A stretch of 64,000 bases of DNA from an uncultured Pirellulaceae bacterium (GTDB lineage Bacteria; Planctomycetota; Planctomycetia; Pirellulales; Pirellulaceae): contig CALKCK010000007.1 in the NCBI GenBank assembly GCA_938083195.1, forward strand, positions 1 through 64,000, in the 5' to 3' direction. Below, piece after piece: positions 54,286 through 63,120 of the stretch (its first letter is position 1; the number at the start of each line of letters is the position of its first letter). Made by a program: the position numbers and the translations under genes. The notes under the pieces are model-generated. The model was given only the letters and a program-made list of their open reading frames with translations, made no database searches and had not been told where the DNA came from.

Positions 54286-55404
54286 CTACTTATTGTTCCC
54301 CATTTTTAAAACATCGCGACAGTACTTCAGGCTATTTAGCAGTTCTTGTACTTGAAATTCGGGTTCATTTGCCCGCCCTGCAGCAATTGGCTGACCTCTC
54401 CTCGCAAGTCGAAGAAATGCCTCGTAATCTACCGCTTTTACATCGGGATAAGCCGTCCAGAATTCATCCTTTTTAAAATCAAATGGCTTGTTAAAGCCGG
54501 ATATGATTTCCAACTGAAAAGGCACACCTGGACAAAGCTTCGCAAAGAGTTCGGTATACTTTCCCCAATCAACTAAACCATCGCCCACAGCATTCCAGGC
54601 AACTCGCGCGCCAGTATCGGTCAGCCAGGCAGTTGAATCACGCATTCCGGAACTCACTGCGTGAGGACCAAGAATTTTGAGATTTTCAATTGGATCTTCA
54701 AGAGTCCACGTCGCATTGCCGCTATCAATGGTGGCTCCAACAAATTCCGGTCCAGCCGCTTCAATTAATCCGACCAGTTCGCGGGCTTGCATGTCACCGG
54801 CATGGTTCTCAACTGCAATTTTTACATTGGCGTCCATCGCAGCGGATTTGACTTTTTTCAACACCCCAACCGTGCGGTCAATGTGCTTCTGAATCCCTCC
54901 CTCTGTTCGGCGATCTTTTTCGCCTCCCAAATAACATCGAAAAACTGGCGATCCAATCTCCGATGCAATTCGAATCCCGAGCCGGAGATGTTCCTCAGCG
55001 GAACCCCATTTATTATTCCACCGTCCCGCCGTGGGACAAATGCTGCCGGTCCCAGCATGGACGATAATGCCCAAATCCGAAGCTTTCATTGCCAAACCTC
55101 GAAGGTACTTTTTTTCGTGATTTTCATAAACATCCAAGTCCGAGAGTAACAAGGAATCTACCTTTTGTTTCCCAGCAAAATCGAGAATCTCGCTGGCATT
55201 CCACTTCAACGCCCTGATAGAGAAATTGTCGAAACCAAGAGGAATTGCACGCTGGGATTCGGATCTCACTGAATCCTGATTCGCCCATGTCAATTTACTC
55301 GTCGATAATGAGCAAATTGCGGCTCCACTGGCTGCGATAAATTGACGCCGGGGCAGATCCGTTAAGCTGACTTTTGGGTTCGTTGCCATCACAGTATTCT
55401 CCAT
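54286..55404 (-). CDS. Tat-exported xylose-isomerase-like (sugar isomerase/epimerase) protein
   Basis: About 372 residues. LPRRQFIAASGAAICSLS is a twin-arginine signal. The mature part is a TIM barrel of the sugar-phosphate isomerase/epimerase (AP endonuclease 2) superfamily: ILDFAGKQKVDSLLLSDL, VKIAVENHAGDMQARELV (metal-ligand Glu), EFVGATIDSGNATW, GVPFQLEIISG. Metal-dependent isomerase or epimerase activity outside the cytoplasm is inferred; substrate unknown. The ATG at 55404 is chosen over a TTG at 55416; 55389 is also possible. Confidence 0.85.
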   Translation of the reverse strand: MENTVMATNPKVSLTDLPRRQFIAASGAAICSLSTSKLTWANQDSVRSESQRAIPLGFDNFSIRALKWNASEILDFAGKQKVDSLLLSDLDVYENHEKKYLRGLAMKASDLGIIVHAGTGSICPTAGRWNNKWGSAEEHLRLGIRIASEIGSPVFRCYLGGEKDRRTEGGIQKHIDRTVGVLKKVKSAAMDANVKIAVENHAGDMQARELVGLIEAAGPEFVGATIDSGNATWTLEDPIENLKILGPHAVSSGMRDSTAWLTDTGARVAWNAVGDGLVDWGKYTELFAKLCPGVPFQLEIISGFNKPFDFKKDEFWTAYPDVKAVDYEAFLRLARRGQPIAAGRANEPEFQVQELLNSLKYCRDVLKMGNNK

Positions 55405-55457
55405 TTTTGCGTACAAGCTAAGGAATGTCTTTTTCTGAACGTTCCGGATTTGAGTGA

Positions 55458-55991
55458 TTAGGATGCCGCTTGATCTCGTTCAATCGCTTCCATAATCATC
55501 TTTTTTGCCACATCTACTTGTTCAACACTGGTGATTTCAACCCATTTATCTGGCTCGAGATCCTTATAGTGTTGAAAAAAGTGTTCAATTTGCTGAATAG
55601 TAATTTCGGGCAAATCTGAATAGCTCCTGATGTTTTCGTAGCGCCGAGTCAGTTTACTGGTTGGCACCGCAATAATCTTTTCGTCCGGACCAGCATCGTC
55701 TTTCATCACGAGAACACCTACCGGCCGACAACTCATCACTGCCCCGGGAACAATTGCTCTGGTATTACATACAAGCACGTCGATTGGATCTCCGTCGAGC
55801 GAAAGTGTATGTGGGACAAATCCATAATTCCCTGGATATACCATTGGAGTATAAAGGAATCGATCAACAAACATTGTCCCCGATGCTTTATCGAGTTCGT
55901 ATTTAATTGGCTGGCCACCCACGGGAACCTCAACAATTACGTTTATATCCTCAGGTGGATTAGTGCCAATTGGAATAGAGTCAATTCGCAT
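55458..55991 (-). CDS. ppa: Inorganic pyrophosphatase (soluble, family I)
   Basis: A 177-residue enzyme that hydrolyses pyrophosphate to two phosphates (Mg-dependent, cytoplasm). Conserved blocks: IEVPVGG-like [16 protein letters not shown], then [18 protein letters not shown], and the active-site aspartates in [24 protein letters not shown] follows. The ATG at 55991 ([15 protein letters not shown]) has a GGAAG site 8 bases upstream and matches the usual length; an ATG at 56057 would add 22 unusual residues. Confidence 0.95.
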   Translation of the reverse strand: MRIDSIPIGTNPPEDINVIVEVPVGGQPIKYELDKASGTMFVDRFLYTPMVYPGNYGFVPHTLSLDGDPIDVLVCNTRAIVPGAVMSCRPVGVLVMKDDAGPDEKIIAVPTSKLTRRYENIRSYSDLPEITIQQIEHFFQHYKDLEPDKWVEITSVEQVDVAKKMIMEAIERDQAAS

Positions 55992-56134
55992 TGATATGCT
56001 TCCGTTTAGTTTAAGATGGCAAGGCTGATTGATTTCGATTGGAGCAAAAATACTCAACCTATTGAAACAGTGATTTTAATCGCTGCTAATAGAGACACCA
56101 GAGGTAGCACCCCTGAAGAAATCGCGCGCAAAAA

Positions 56135-56164
56135 AAGGGGACGACAATTAAGCCGTCCCCTTTT
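56135..56164 (-). terminator. Rho-independent terminator between the hypothetical gene and ppa
   Basis: A 10-base-pair stem (one G-T) with a 10-base loop, arms 56135-56144 and 56155-56164. On the minus strand the T-run (complement of the A-run from 56131) follows it. It ends the upstream hypothetical gene and separates it from ppa. Confidence 0.8.
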
Positions 56165-56186
56165 CATTAGATGAATCAATCAAGCG

Positions 56187-56648
56187 TTACTTCGCGACTT
56201 CTTCTTTGTCCTTTAGAATAATCGCGGTAAGGCCATCTGCGAGTTTTTTCACAGCTTCTTGTACTGTTTCCTCGCCAAGTCGCAAGACTTTAACGGTCTC
56301 CCAACCCTTGCCCTCTTTCCCCGTAAGTGTCGCGCGGAACTCTTCGTAAATTTCGCCGACTTGAATGTGTTCTTCTTCGTTTAAACCAGAAATTTTAGGC
56401 TTCATTCGCCAATTCAGCTGGCATTGACCCTTGTAAACTTGAATCACGCTGCAGTGGTTCCCTGCAGAAGCGTAAAATGTAGCGTAGTCAGATTTCCCGC
56501 GTGTTACGCTTGTGTAGGTGCAGGTTAAATCCGTGTTCTCGACGATAAACTGCTCAAGCTCAACATAGGCATTATAAGCCCTTGCACTTGGACATAGTCT
56601 TTCAGTTTCACGATCCCATTGTTCGCGTGTAATTTCTGTCGCAGCCAT
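56187..56648 (-). CDS. Hypothetical cytoplasmic protein
   Basis: A 153-residue protein starting MAATEITREQWDRETERLCP. No signal or membrane segment. It has a mixed alpha/beta pattern: FYASAGNHCSVIQVYKGQCQ in the middle and a charged C-terminal helix (ETVQEAVKKLADGLTAIIL). I do not recognise a family. An AAGGTG ribosome site precedes the ATG. It is monocistronic, ended by a strong terminator, so probably a genuine gene. Confidence 0.65.
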   Translation of the reverse strand: MAATEITREQWDRETERLCPSARAYNAYVELEQFIVENTDLTCTYTSVTRGKSDYATFYASAGNHCSVIQVYKGQCQLNWRMKPKISGLNEEEHIQVGEIYEEFRATLTGKEGKGWETVKVLRLGEETVQEAVKKLADGLTAIILKDKEEVAK

Positions 56649-56953
56649 CGGACACCTTATTTAACTCAACTCGTAAATAAACCTCAGGATCCATCATAAC
56701 GGATTTTCACAACCAGTTCACTATTGATTCGCAAAATCCCCGTTACTTTCGGTTCGATAGTCTAAAAAAGCCCACTCTCTCGCCAAAAATCGACTTGGCA
56801 AATGGGAAATCACGATTAAACCGGCGACGGATCCAGAGTTACGCCATATTTTGCCAGTAACTATTTCCAGTTCTACAAATTTGTTTGTGCTTAGATAAAA
56901 TATAAAGCACTCATCTTCTACCAATTGCAGTTAATAAACTCGACAAAGTGACA
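56649..56953. other. 305-base divergent intergenic region
   Basis: Between the hypothetical gene (minus) and a two-pass membrane protein gene (plus). I see no gene or clear structure; it presumably holds both promoters. Confidence 0.4.
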
Positions 56954-57643
56954 ATGAATTTACGAGCCCACCCAGAGCGGATTTTCTTACTCAAGTATCT
57001 TGCCATCGGCATGATCTGCTGTGCGTTTGCAGTTTACGCTGCATACGACGGATTCCTGGCCTATCCGGCTGAACTCCCACGCGCCCATGCGTGGCAAAAA
57101 CTCCAGGCAGAGATAGAGGCAGACCCCACTCTGGATCGGACTGATTTGGTTGCACAGTGGAAGACGTTGGCAAAGGAGAATGACTGGAGTGCTAAACAAA
57201 TTAGAAAAGATGACACGGTCTCTGCGATCCAAAACAAAATCTATTGGCAATATGCATTCATTGTAATCGGATTGTCGATTGGCCTCCCCTGTGTGATTTG
57301 GTATCTCACCAGCCGAAATTCTTGGATTGAATCAACCGAAGACGGCTTGCGTTCAAGCAACGGGACCGAACTTCTTCTGGATCAAATTTACAGATTCGAC
57401 AAAAAGAAATGGGAAAAAAAAGGAATTGGTGTCGTCCATTTTAAAAATCAAGTTCCCAATGGGGAAGGAACCTTTATTTTAGATGATCTAAAGTTCGACC
57501 GAAAAATTACAGATGAAATTGTACGATGGGTCGAATCCAAAATACCACAGGAAATGATCGTTAACGGGAAGCCAGAAAATTTGAAAACAGAAACATCCAC
57601 TGAAAACTCTAGCGATGCGGGAGATCCTGAAGCAAACAGTTGA
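56954..57643 (+). CDS. Two-pass membrane protein, unknown
   Basis: About 229 residues. Transmembrane segments lie near residues 13-35 (LKYLAIGMICCAFAVYAAYD) and 97-120 (WQYAFIVIGLSIGLPCVIWYL), with about 60 polar residues between them. The C-terminal domain (GLRSSNGTELLLDQIYRFDK, then GTFILDDLKFDRKITDEIV) resembles a small membrane-associated PH-like fold. I do not recognise a family. The ATG at 56954 follows a GTG at 56948 in the same frame. The 3' end overlaps the first possible start of the DUF1549 gene. Confidence 0.65.
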   Translation: MNLRAHPERIFLLKYLAIGMICCAFAVYAAYDGFLAYPAELPRAHAWQKLQAEIEADPTLDRTDLVAQWKTLAKENDWSAKQIRKDDTVSAIQNKIYWQYAFIVIGLSIGLPCVIWYLTSRNSWIESTEDGLRSSNGTELLLDQIYRFDKKKWEKKGIGVVHFKNQVPNGEGTFILDDLKFDRKITDEIVRWVESKIPQEMIVNGKPENLKTETSTENSSDAGDPEANS

Positions 57644-57764
57644 TTTTGTTTTATATGTTCCTAACACTAGAATGAAGGTTGATATCCAAGCGCTCTCTGA
57701 TGTTGTCAATAATTATCTTGGTGATCCCGACGAGTTATCGAAACAGTTCAACTTAGACAATTCC

Positions 57765-60323
57765 ATGAATCCCCAAATTCAAAAAGCAGCCTCTGCACGC
57801 GGTCTTGCTGTTCCATTTATTAAGAGACAATCGCTCCACCATATTTTCATGTGTGGGTTTTTGTGGGTTACGTTTCAATCAGGGATAACACTAGGGCAGG
57901 GCCCTCAGGAATCAGTTTCTTTTATCCGCGATGTTCGACCGATACTTTCGGACAAGTGTTTTCAGTGCCACGGGCCTGATTCAGAAACGCGAGAGGCAGA
58001 TCTCCGTTTTGATCGTGAAGACTCTGCACTGCAGGTCATAGATAAAAATGCACCTCGCAAAAGCGAACTGCTTGAGCGGATTCTTCACCTTGATGCTGAT
58101 GTGTTGATGCCACCCCCTGAAACCAATAAGCCTCTGACAGACAGTGAAATTGAAACACTTACCCAGTGGATTCAGCAAGGTGCTGATTGGTCAGAGTTCT
58201 GGGCTTACGTTAAGCCTCAAGCTCATTCGCAACGAAAACGATCCGATAAAAGCAACTGGATTGACGACCTCGTCGCAATAAATCTTAAGAGAGGCGGTCT
58301 TTCTCCCTCTCCACCAACCGATAAAAAGACACTCTTGCGTCGGATTTATTTTGATTTGACAGGGCTGCCTCCAAGCCCTGAGCAAATTAGTTCGTATTTG
58401 AGTGATACGAGTTCGGATCCGTTTGGGCGTGTGGTCGATGAGTTGCTCGACTCTCCTCATTTTGGAGAGCGCATGGCAATTTACTGGCTCGATCTAGTGA
58501 GATATGCAGACACCGTTGGCTATCATGGCGACCAACCCCACAACATATCTCCCTACCGAGATTGGGTCATTAATGCCTTTAATTCCAACTTGCCATTTGA
58601 CCAGTTCACCCGTGAACAAATTGCTGGCGACTTGATCGAGAATGCAAATGAGGCGCAATTAATTGCCTCTGGCTACAACCGTTTACTCCAAACCACCCAT
58701 GAAGGTGGCTTGCAACCTCGTGAGTATTCTGCCATCTACGCGGCCGACCGAGTCCGAAACGTTTCGCTTGTTTGGATGGGCGCGACCGTGGGGTGCGCGC
58801 AATGTCACGATCACAAGTACGACCCTTACACTATCAAAGATTTTTATTCGCTGTCCGCCTTCTTCGCAGACATTGATGATGAAGCCCATTTCAAAGTCGG
58901 AACCAATTCGCTGCCTACCAAACGCCCGCCTGAGATTTTGGTGTTACCAAAGGCAGATCGCGCTGAACTAAATTCGGTGAGCAAACAGTTGGACGAGATA
59001 AATCAACAGCTTAAGACACTCAAACGAACACTCGCTGAAAAAACAAAGCTTAACCAGGTCCAAACCGCCGAAGCTGCCACTCACGAAGACGATCCGCCGC
59101 GGCCGTTGCCTGCGAAGGTAGATTTAGATACTCAAATAAAAAAATTAAACGTAGACATTGAATCCGTTGAATCGGACAAAAAACAACTTGTAAAAGCTAA
59201 GTCGAATGTTGAAAGTCGCGGACGATTGACGATGATTTCCAAAGCGCTGGCAACACCTCGGGTGACTCGCGTACTCGCTCGGGGCGACTGGATGGATGAA
59301 ACGGGAGAGATCGTGGCCCCCGCCATTCCGAGTTTTCTGGGAGAGATTAAGACCACCGGGCGTTCTACTCGAATGGATTTGGCCAATTGGTTAACCAACA
59401 CAGACTCAGGCAATGGCGGCCTAACGGCTAGAGTTTTTGCGAATCGATTTTGGTATCTACTAATGGGTAGCGGTGTCTCGAGGTCACTTGATGATTTTGG
59501 TGGTCAAGGATTTCCGCCGAATAACGCGGAACTTCTCGATGCGCTCGCTTTGGAATTTATAGATAACGGTTGGGATGTGAAGCGACTAATTCGTCAAATA
59601 GTGACAAGTAATTCCTACCAACAGTCATCCATTCCATCGCCTCTGGCAGCTCAAATCGATCCGTACAATCAATATTTTTCACACCAATCCAGGTATCGAC
59701 TGCCCGCAGAATTGATTCGCGACAATGCACTCGCTGTAGGCGGTCTTCTGGATTTGAGCACGGTAGGGGGAAATAGTATTAAACCTGCCCAGCCTGCGAA
59801 ATATTATCAGCACCTTAACTTTCCACAACGCAGATACCAGCCTTCTGCCAATGGGGATCAATGGAGAAGAAGCGTTTATATTCATTGGCAGCGAATGTTT
59901 CTCCACCCAACTTTGAAAGCATTCGACGCGCCATCGAGAGAGGAGTGCACGGCAGAACGCCCAAGTTCCAACACGCCTTCTGCCGCGCTAGTGCTTATGA
60001 ACGATCCGATTTTTATTGAAGCAGCTCGAATGCTGGCTTACCGAACCCTCAATTCGTCAAAAAATTCAAAATTTGGCTCGCGTTTGGAGCAACTTTATCA
60101 GCTGGCTCTTTCTCGTTCACCTGACCCAAAAGAAATTGAATTACTGTTTTCTCTCTATCAATCTAATTTAAAAAGTTTCAGCAACTCGCCTGACACGGCA
60201 AAAGCGTTTTTAGCGGTTGGCCAAGCAAAAGGAACGTCTACTCTAGATGAGGCGACACTCGCTACATGGGCTTCCCTTGCGAGAGCCGTGCTTAACACGA
60301 ACGAATTCATAACCCGCAATTGA
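57765..60323 (+). CDS. Secreted planctomycete cytochrome-type protein (PSCyt1, DUF1549, DUF1553)
   Basis: About 852 residues from this start. A signal-like segment (HHIFMCGFLWVTFQSGITLG) is followed by a PSCyt1 domain with the haem motif CFQCHGPD (57957-57971). The DUF1549 domain includes LRRIYFDLTGLPPSPEQ and GCAQCHDHKYDP, a second CxxCH. A coiled coil follows (about residues 407-480), then the DUF1553 domain with FWYLLMGSGVSRSLDDFG and ELIRDNALAVGGLL. This is a complete example of the family. The exact start is unclear: ATGs at 57615, 57672 and 57849 are also in frame, none with a good ribosome site. A DUF1501 gene follows, the usual pairing. Function is undetermined. Confidence 0.9.
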   Translation: MNPQIQKAASARGLAVPFIKRQSLHHIFMCGFLWVTFQSGITLGQGPQESVSFIRDVRPILSDKCFQCHGPDSETREADLRFDREDSALQVIDKNAPRKSELLERILHLDADVLMPPPETNKPLTDSEIETLTQWIQQGADWSEFWAYVKPQAHSQRKRSDKSNWIDDLVAINLKRGGLSPSPPTDKKTLLRRIYFDLTGLPPSPEQISSYLSDTSSDPFGRVVDELLDSPHFGERMAIYWLDLVRYADTVGYHGDQPHNISPYRDWVINAFNSNLPFDQFTREQIAGDLIENANEAQLIASGYNRLLQTTHEGGLQPREYSAIYAADRVRNVSLVWMGATVGCAQCHDHKYDPYTIKDFYSLSAFFADIDDEAHFKVGTNSLPTKRPPEILVLPKADRAELNSVSKQLDEINQQLKTLKRTLAEKTKLNQVQTAEAATHEDDPPRPLPAKVDLDTQIKKLNVDIESVESDKKQLVKAKSNVESRGRLTMISKALATPRVTRVLARGDWMDETGEIVAPAIPSFLGEIKTTGRSTRMDLANWLTNTDSGNGGLTARVFANRFWYLLMGSGVSRSLDDFGGQGFPPNNAELLDALALEFIDNGWDVKRLIRQIVTSNSYQQSSIPSPLAAQIDPYNQYFSHQSRYRLPAELIRDNALAVGGLLDLSTVGGNSIKPAQPAKYYQHLNFPQRRYQPSANGDQWRRSVYIHWQRMFLHPTLKAFDAPSREECTAERPSSNTPSAALVLMNDPIFIEAARMLAYRTLNSSKNSKFGSRLEQLYQLALSRSPDPKEIELLFSLYQSNLKSFSNSPDTAKAFLAVGQAKGTSTLDEATLATWASLARAVLNTNEFITRN

Positions 60324-60360
60324 CTCGCCTTACCGTCATTGATCTTCCTCTGGAAAAACG

Positions 60361-61803
60361 ATGCTTCCAATTGACCCCAACGAATTAGCTAATCAATTTA
60401 ACCGACGGACATTTCTTAAAAGTGGTGGTATCGGGTTCGGTGCAACTGCGATGGGAACGCTGTTGGGACAATGGAATCAAGCAAACGGTGTATCAGGCAA
60501 AGAGAATAACACTTTGTCTATGCCGCACCATTCGCCAAAGATTAAACGGGTTATCTTTCTGTGCATGGCCGGTGGCCCCTCTCACCTCGAAACCTTTGAT
60601 TATAAACCCGAACTTGAACGGCTTGATGGCAAGCCAATGCCAGAATCCTTTACCAAGGGTCAGCCGATTGCGCAACTTCGTGGGCAATCTTTAAAATGCC
60701 TAAGGCCGCTTACGAAATTTACGCCTCACGGCAAAAGTGGCCTGGAGTTCAGTGACTTTCTACCCTACCAATCCCAATTGGCTGACGATATTTGCATCGT
60801 CAAATCAATGGTCACCGAACAGATCAATCACGATCCAGCACATACGTTTATGAATACGGGGACCGCGATCAGTGGCCGCCCTTCGATGGGCTCTTGGATC
60901 AACTATGGTTTAGGAAATGAAAGTGAGAACCTTCCCGGTTTTGTTGTGATGTCGAGTGTGGGTGGGAGAAATCCTCAGCCGATCGCTTCGCGCCAATGGT
61001 CGGCAGGATTCTTGCCAAGTCGCCATCAGGGGGTTGAATTTAATTCGGCTGGTAATCCAGTCCATTACGTACAGAATCCTCCGGGAATCAGCAGCCTTCA
61101 GCAGAGTGACCTTGTCCGTTCCATCAGTGAACTTGATTCAATTCGAAATCAAAAGATTCGGAACCCAGAAATCGACACACGCATCGCGGCCTATGAGTTG
61201 GCCTTCCGCATGCAGACATCTGTTCCTGAATTGACCGATGTAAGCGACGAGCCACAGCATGTACTCGACATGTACGGAGCAACTCCAGGAGACGGCAGTT
61301 TTGGTTCCAACTGCTTATTAGCGAGGAGACTCGCAGAGCGGGGCGTTCGGTTCATTCAACTCTATCACCGCGGCTGGGATCATCATGGCGGCCTAGAGAA
61401 ATACATGAAAGTATGTTGCGACCACACGGACCGCGCAACGTGGGCCTTAATGGCGGATCTTAAACAACGTGGAATGTTGGAAGACACACTGGTTGTTTGG
61501 GGCGGAGAATTTGGACGTACGCCAATGTTTCAAGGAAAAGGTGGTGCAGGGCGAGACCATCATATCAAAGGGTTTTCAATGTGGCTCGCAGGCGGGGGAG
61601 TAAAGAAGGGATGCTCGTATGGTGAAACCGACGCTCTCGGGTATCACGCGGTAAAAGACATCGTTCATGTGAGGGATTTGCACGCCACTATCCTTCACTT
61701 GTTCGGCATAAATCATGCAAAATTTACAGTGCCATTTCAGGGTCTTGATATGAAATTGACAGGGGTGAAACCTGCCCGTGTCGCCCAGGGAATTTTGTCA
61801 TAG
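60361..61803 (+). CDS. Tat-exported DUF1501 protein
   Basis: A 480-residue protein with a twin-arginine-like N-terminus (NRRTFLKSGGIGFGATAMG). The DUF1501 fold (alkaline phosphatase/sulfatase superfamily relative) includes RVIFLCMAGGPSHLETFDY, DICIVKSMVTEQINHDPAH and VVWGGEFGRTPMFQGKGGAG. It lies 37 bases after the DUF1549/DUF1553 gene, the standard partner pair in planctomycetes, and they are probably co-transcribed. The biochemical role of the pair is not established; the superfamily suggests metal-dependent hydrolysis. Confidence 0.93.
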   Translation: MLPIDPNELANQFNRRTFLKSGGIGFGATAMGTLLGQWNQANGVSGKENNTLSMPHHSPKIKRVIFLCMAGGPSHLETFDYKPELERLDGKPMPESFTKGQPIAQLRGQSLKCLRPLTKFTPHGKSGLEFSDFLPYQSQLADDICIVKSMVTEQINHDPAHTFMNTGTAISGRPSMGSWINYGLGNESENLPGFVVMSSVGGRNPQPIASRQWSAGFLPSRHQGVEFNSAGNPVHYVQNPPGISSLQQSDLVRSISELDSIRNQKIRNPEIDTRIAAYELAFRMQTSVPELTDVSDEPQHVLDMYGATPGDGSFGSNCLLARRLAERGVRFIQLYHRGWDHHGGLEKYMKVCCDHTDRATWALMADLKQRGMLEDTLVVWGGEFGRTPMFQGKGGAGRDHHIKGFSMWLAGGGVKKGCSYGETDALGYHAVKDIVHVRDLHATILHLFGINHAKFTVPFQGLDMKLTGVKPARVAQGILS

Positions 61804-61845
61804 CCACTACAGCTTCAAACCTATTCGAGTAACCTGAAGGTTTAC

Positions 61846-63120
61846 TTACTTTAGGAACCCATCCAATGTGCCAGTACTGTCTGCGAATTGGTCAATTTCG
61901 AGCCCCATCATATTTCCTAGGCTCAACCATAAGTTAGCCAGTCGCGTCCCCTTGTTCGCCTTCAAATGCGTCCCTGAATTATGTAGGCCGTTGCCATTAC
62001 CAGCGATGACGATTGGGAGTTGTTCATACGAATGTTGAGCTCCATTGCCTAACCCAGAACCTAAAACAAATGTGCACTTATCTAATAAGGTAGTTTCGCC
62101 ATCCTGAATTGATTTCAGTCTATTAATTAAATAAGCATATTGTTGTACGTGAAAGCGGTCGATTTTTGCAACTCGCTCGTCCTCGTTAGTATCGTGGGTC
62201 ATCACATGATGGCTCACAGGTTTCTCAAAGACCCCTTCATAGAATTGAGGCGTTTCCCATCGCTCTGGTCCGACCATCATTGTCGCAACCCTAGTCTGGT
62301 CAGTTTGAAACGCAAGCACCATCAAGTCTCCCATCATTCGAATGTATTCACCACGATTCGAAGGCAGTTCCTCAGGGACTGTATAGTCAATTTTACCAAT
62401 AGAACCTTTCGACGCTTTCTGTTTAGCAATCCGGTTTTCAACTGATCTAACCGAATTGAGATACTCATCTAACTTCCTCCGATCATTCTTACCAAGAGAA
62501 CGATTCAAACGATTCGCATCTTCAAGAACCGTGTCAAGAATACTTTTCTTAATCGACGTTGATTCGCCAAACAGTCGAGAGAAAACCTTCCTAGGATCAT
62601 TCTGCGATTTGGCATCGTAACCCGGTCCGTACCACGAAATGGAGTCAAAGATCTTTGGCTCAACGTTATCAATGAAACTGTTACAGCTCAACTCAATCGA
62701 AGCAAAGGGCGTGGCTTTTCCGGCGGTTTTTGCAATGATTTGATCCAAAGTTACATCAATTGCGTTTACGCCATCAACACGCTCATTCGGCTTAGCACTG
62801 GTTAACCAACACGAACCAGCTTGAGAATGGGGTTCGCCAGTGAGATACGTTCGGTTTAGTCCGCTGATCACTGTCACATCACTGCGCAACGATTCGAGCG
62901 GTTTCAAACTTTCGCCAAATTGAAAATCACCGCCTGCTGAGTCTGGAAACCATTTCGAGCCGATGACCCCATTAGGTATGTACATGAACGCTAATCGATT
63001 TGCGCTGCTAGTGCCCGGCGCATTCACGCAGGTCGCAGCCTTCCCCATCGCCTCGAGCCACGGCAAGGCGAGTCCAGCCCCCAGTCCACGCAAAACGGTT
63101 CTACGATTAATGCGTTTCAT
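61846..63120 (-). CDS. Tat-exported DUF1552 protein
   Basis: A 424-residue protein starting MKRINRRTVLRGLGAGLAL, a twin-arginine signal, then FMYIPNGVIGSKWFPDSAGG and other DUF1552 blocks such as VFVLGSGLGNGAQHSYEQLP. DUF1552 proteins are encoded with DUF1592/1588/1585 proteins, as here: the start overlaps the upstream gene's stop as ATGA, indicating coupling. Function unknown. It converges with the DUF1501 gene, 42 bases away. Confidence 0.92.
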   Translation of the reverse strand: MKRINRRTVLRGLGAGLALPWLEAMGKAATCVNAPGTSSANRLAFMYIPNGVIGSKWFPDSAGGDFQFGESLKPLESLRSDVTVISGLNRTYLTGEPHSQAGSCWLTSAKPNERVDGVNAIDVTLDQIIAKTAGKATPFASIELSCNSFIDNVEPKIFDSISWYGPGYDAKSQNDPRKVFSRLFGESTSIKKSILDTVLEDANRLNRSLGKNDRRKLDEYLNSVRSVENRIAKQKASKGSIGKIDYTVPEELPSNRGEYIRMMGDLMVLAFQTDQTRVATMMVGPERWETPQFYEGVFEKPVSHHVMTHDTNEDERVAKIDRFHVQQYAYLINRLKSIQDGETTLLDKCTFVLGSGLGNGAQHSYEQLPIVIAGNGNGLHNSGTHLKANKGTRLANLWLSLGNMMGLEIDQFADSTGTLDGFLK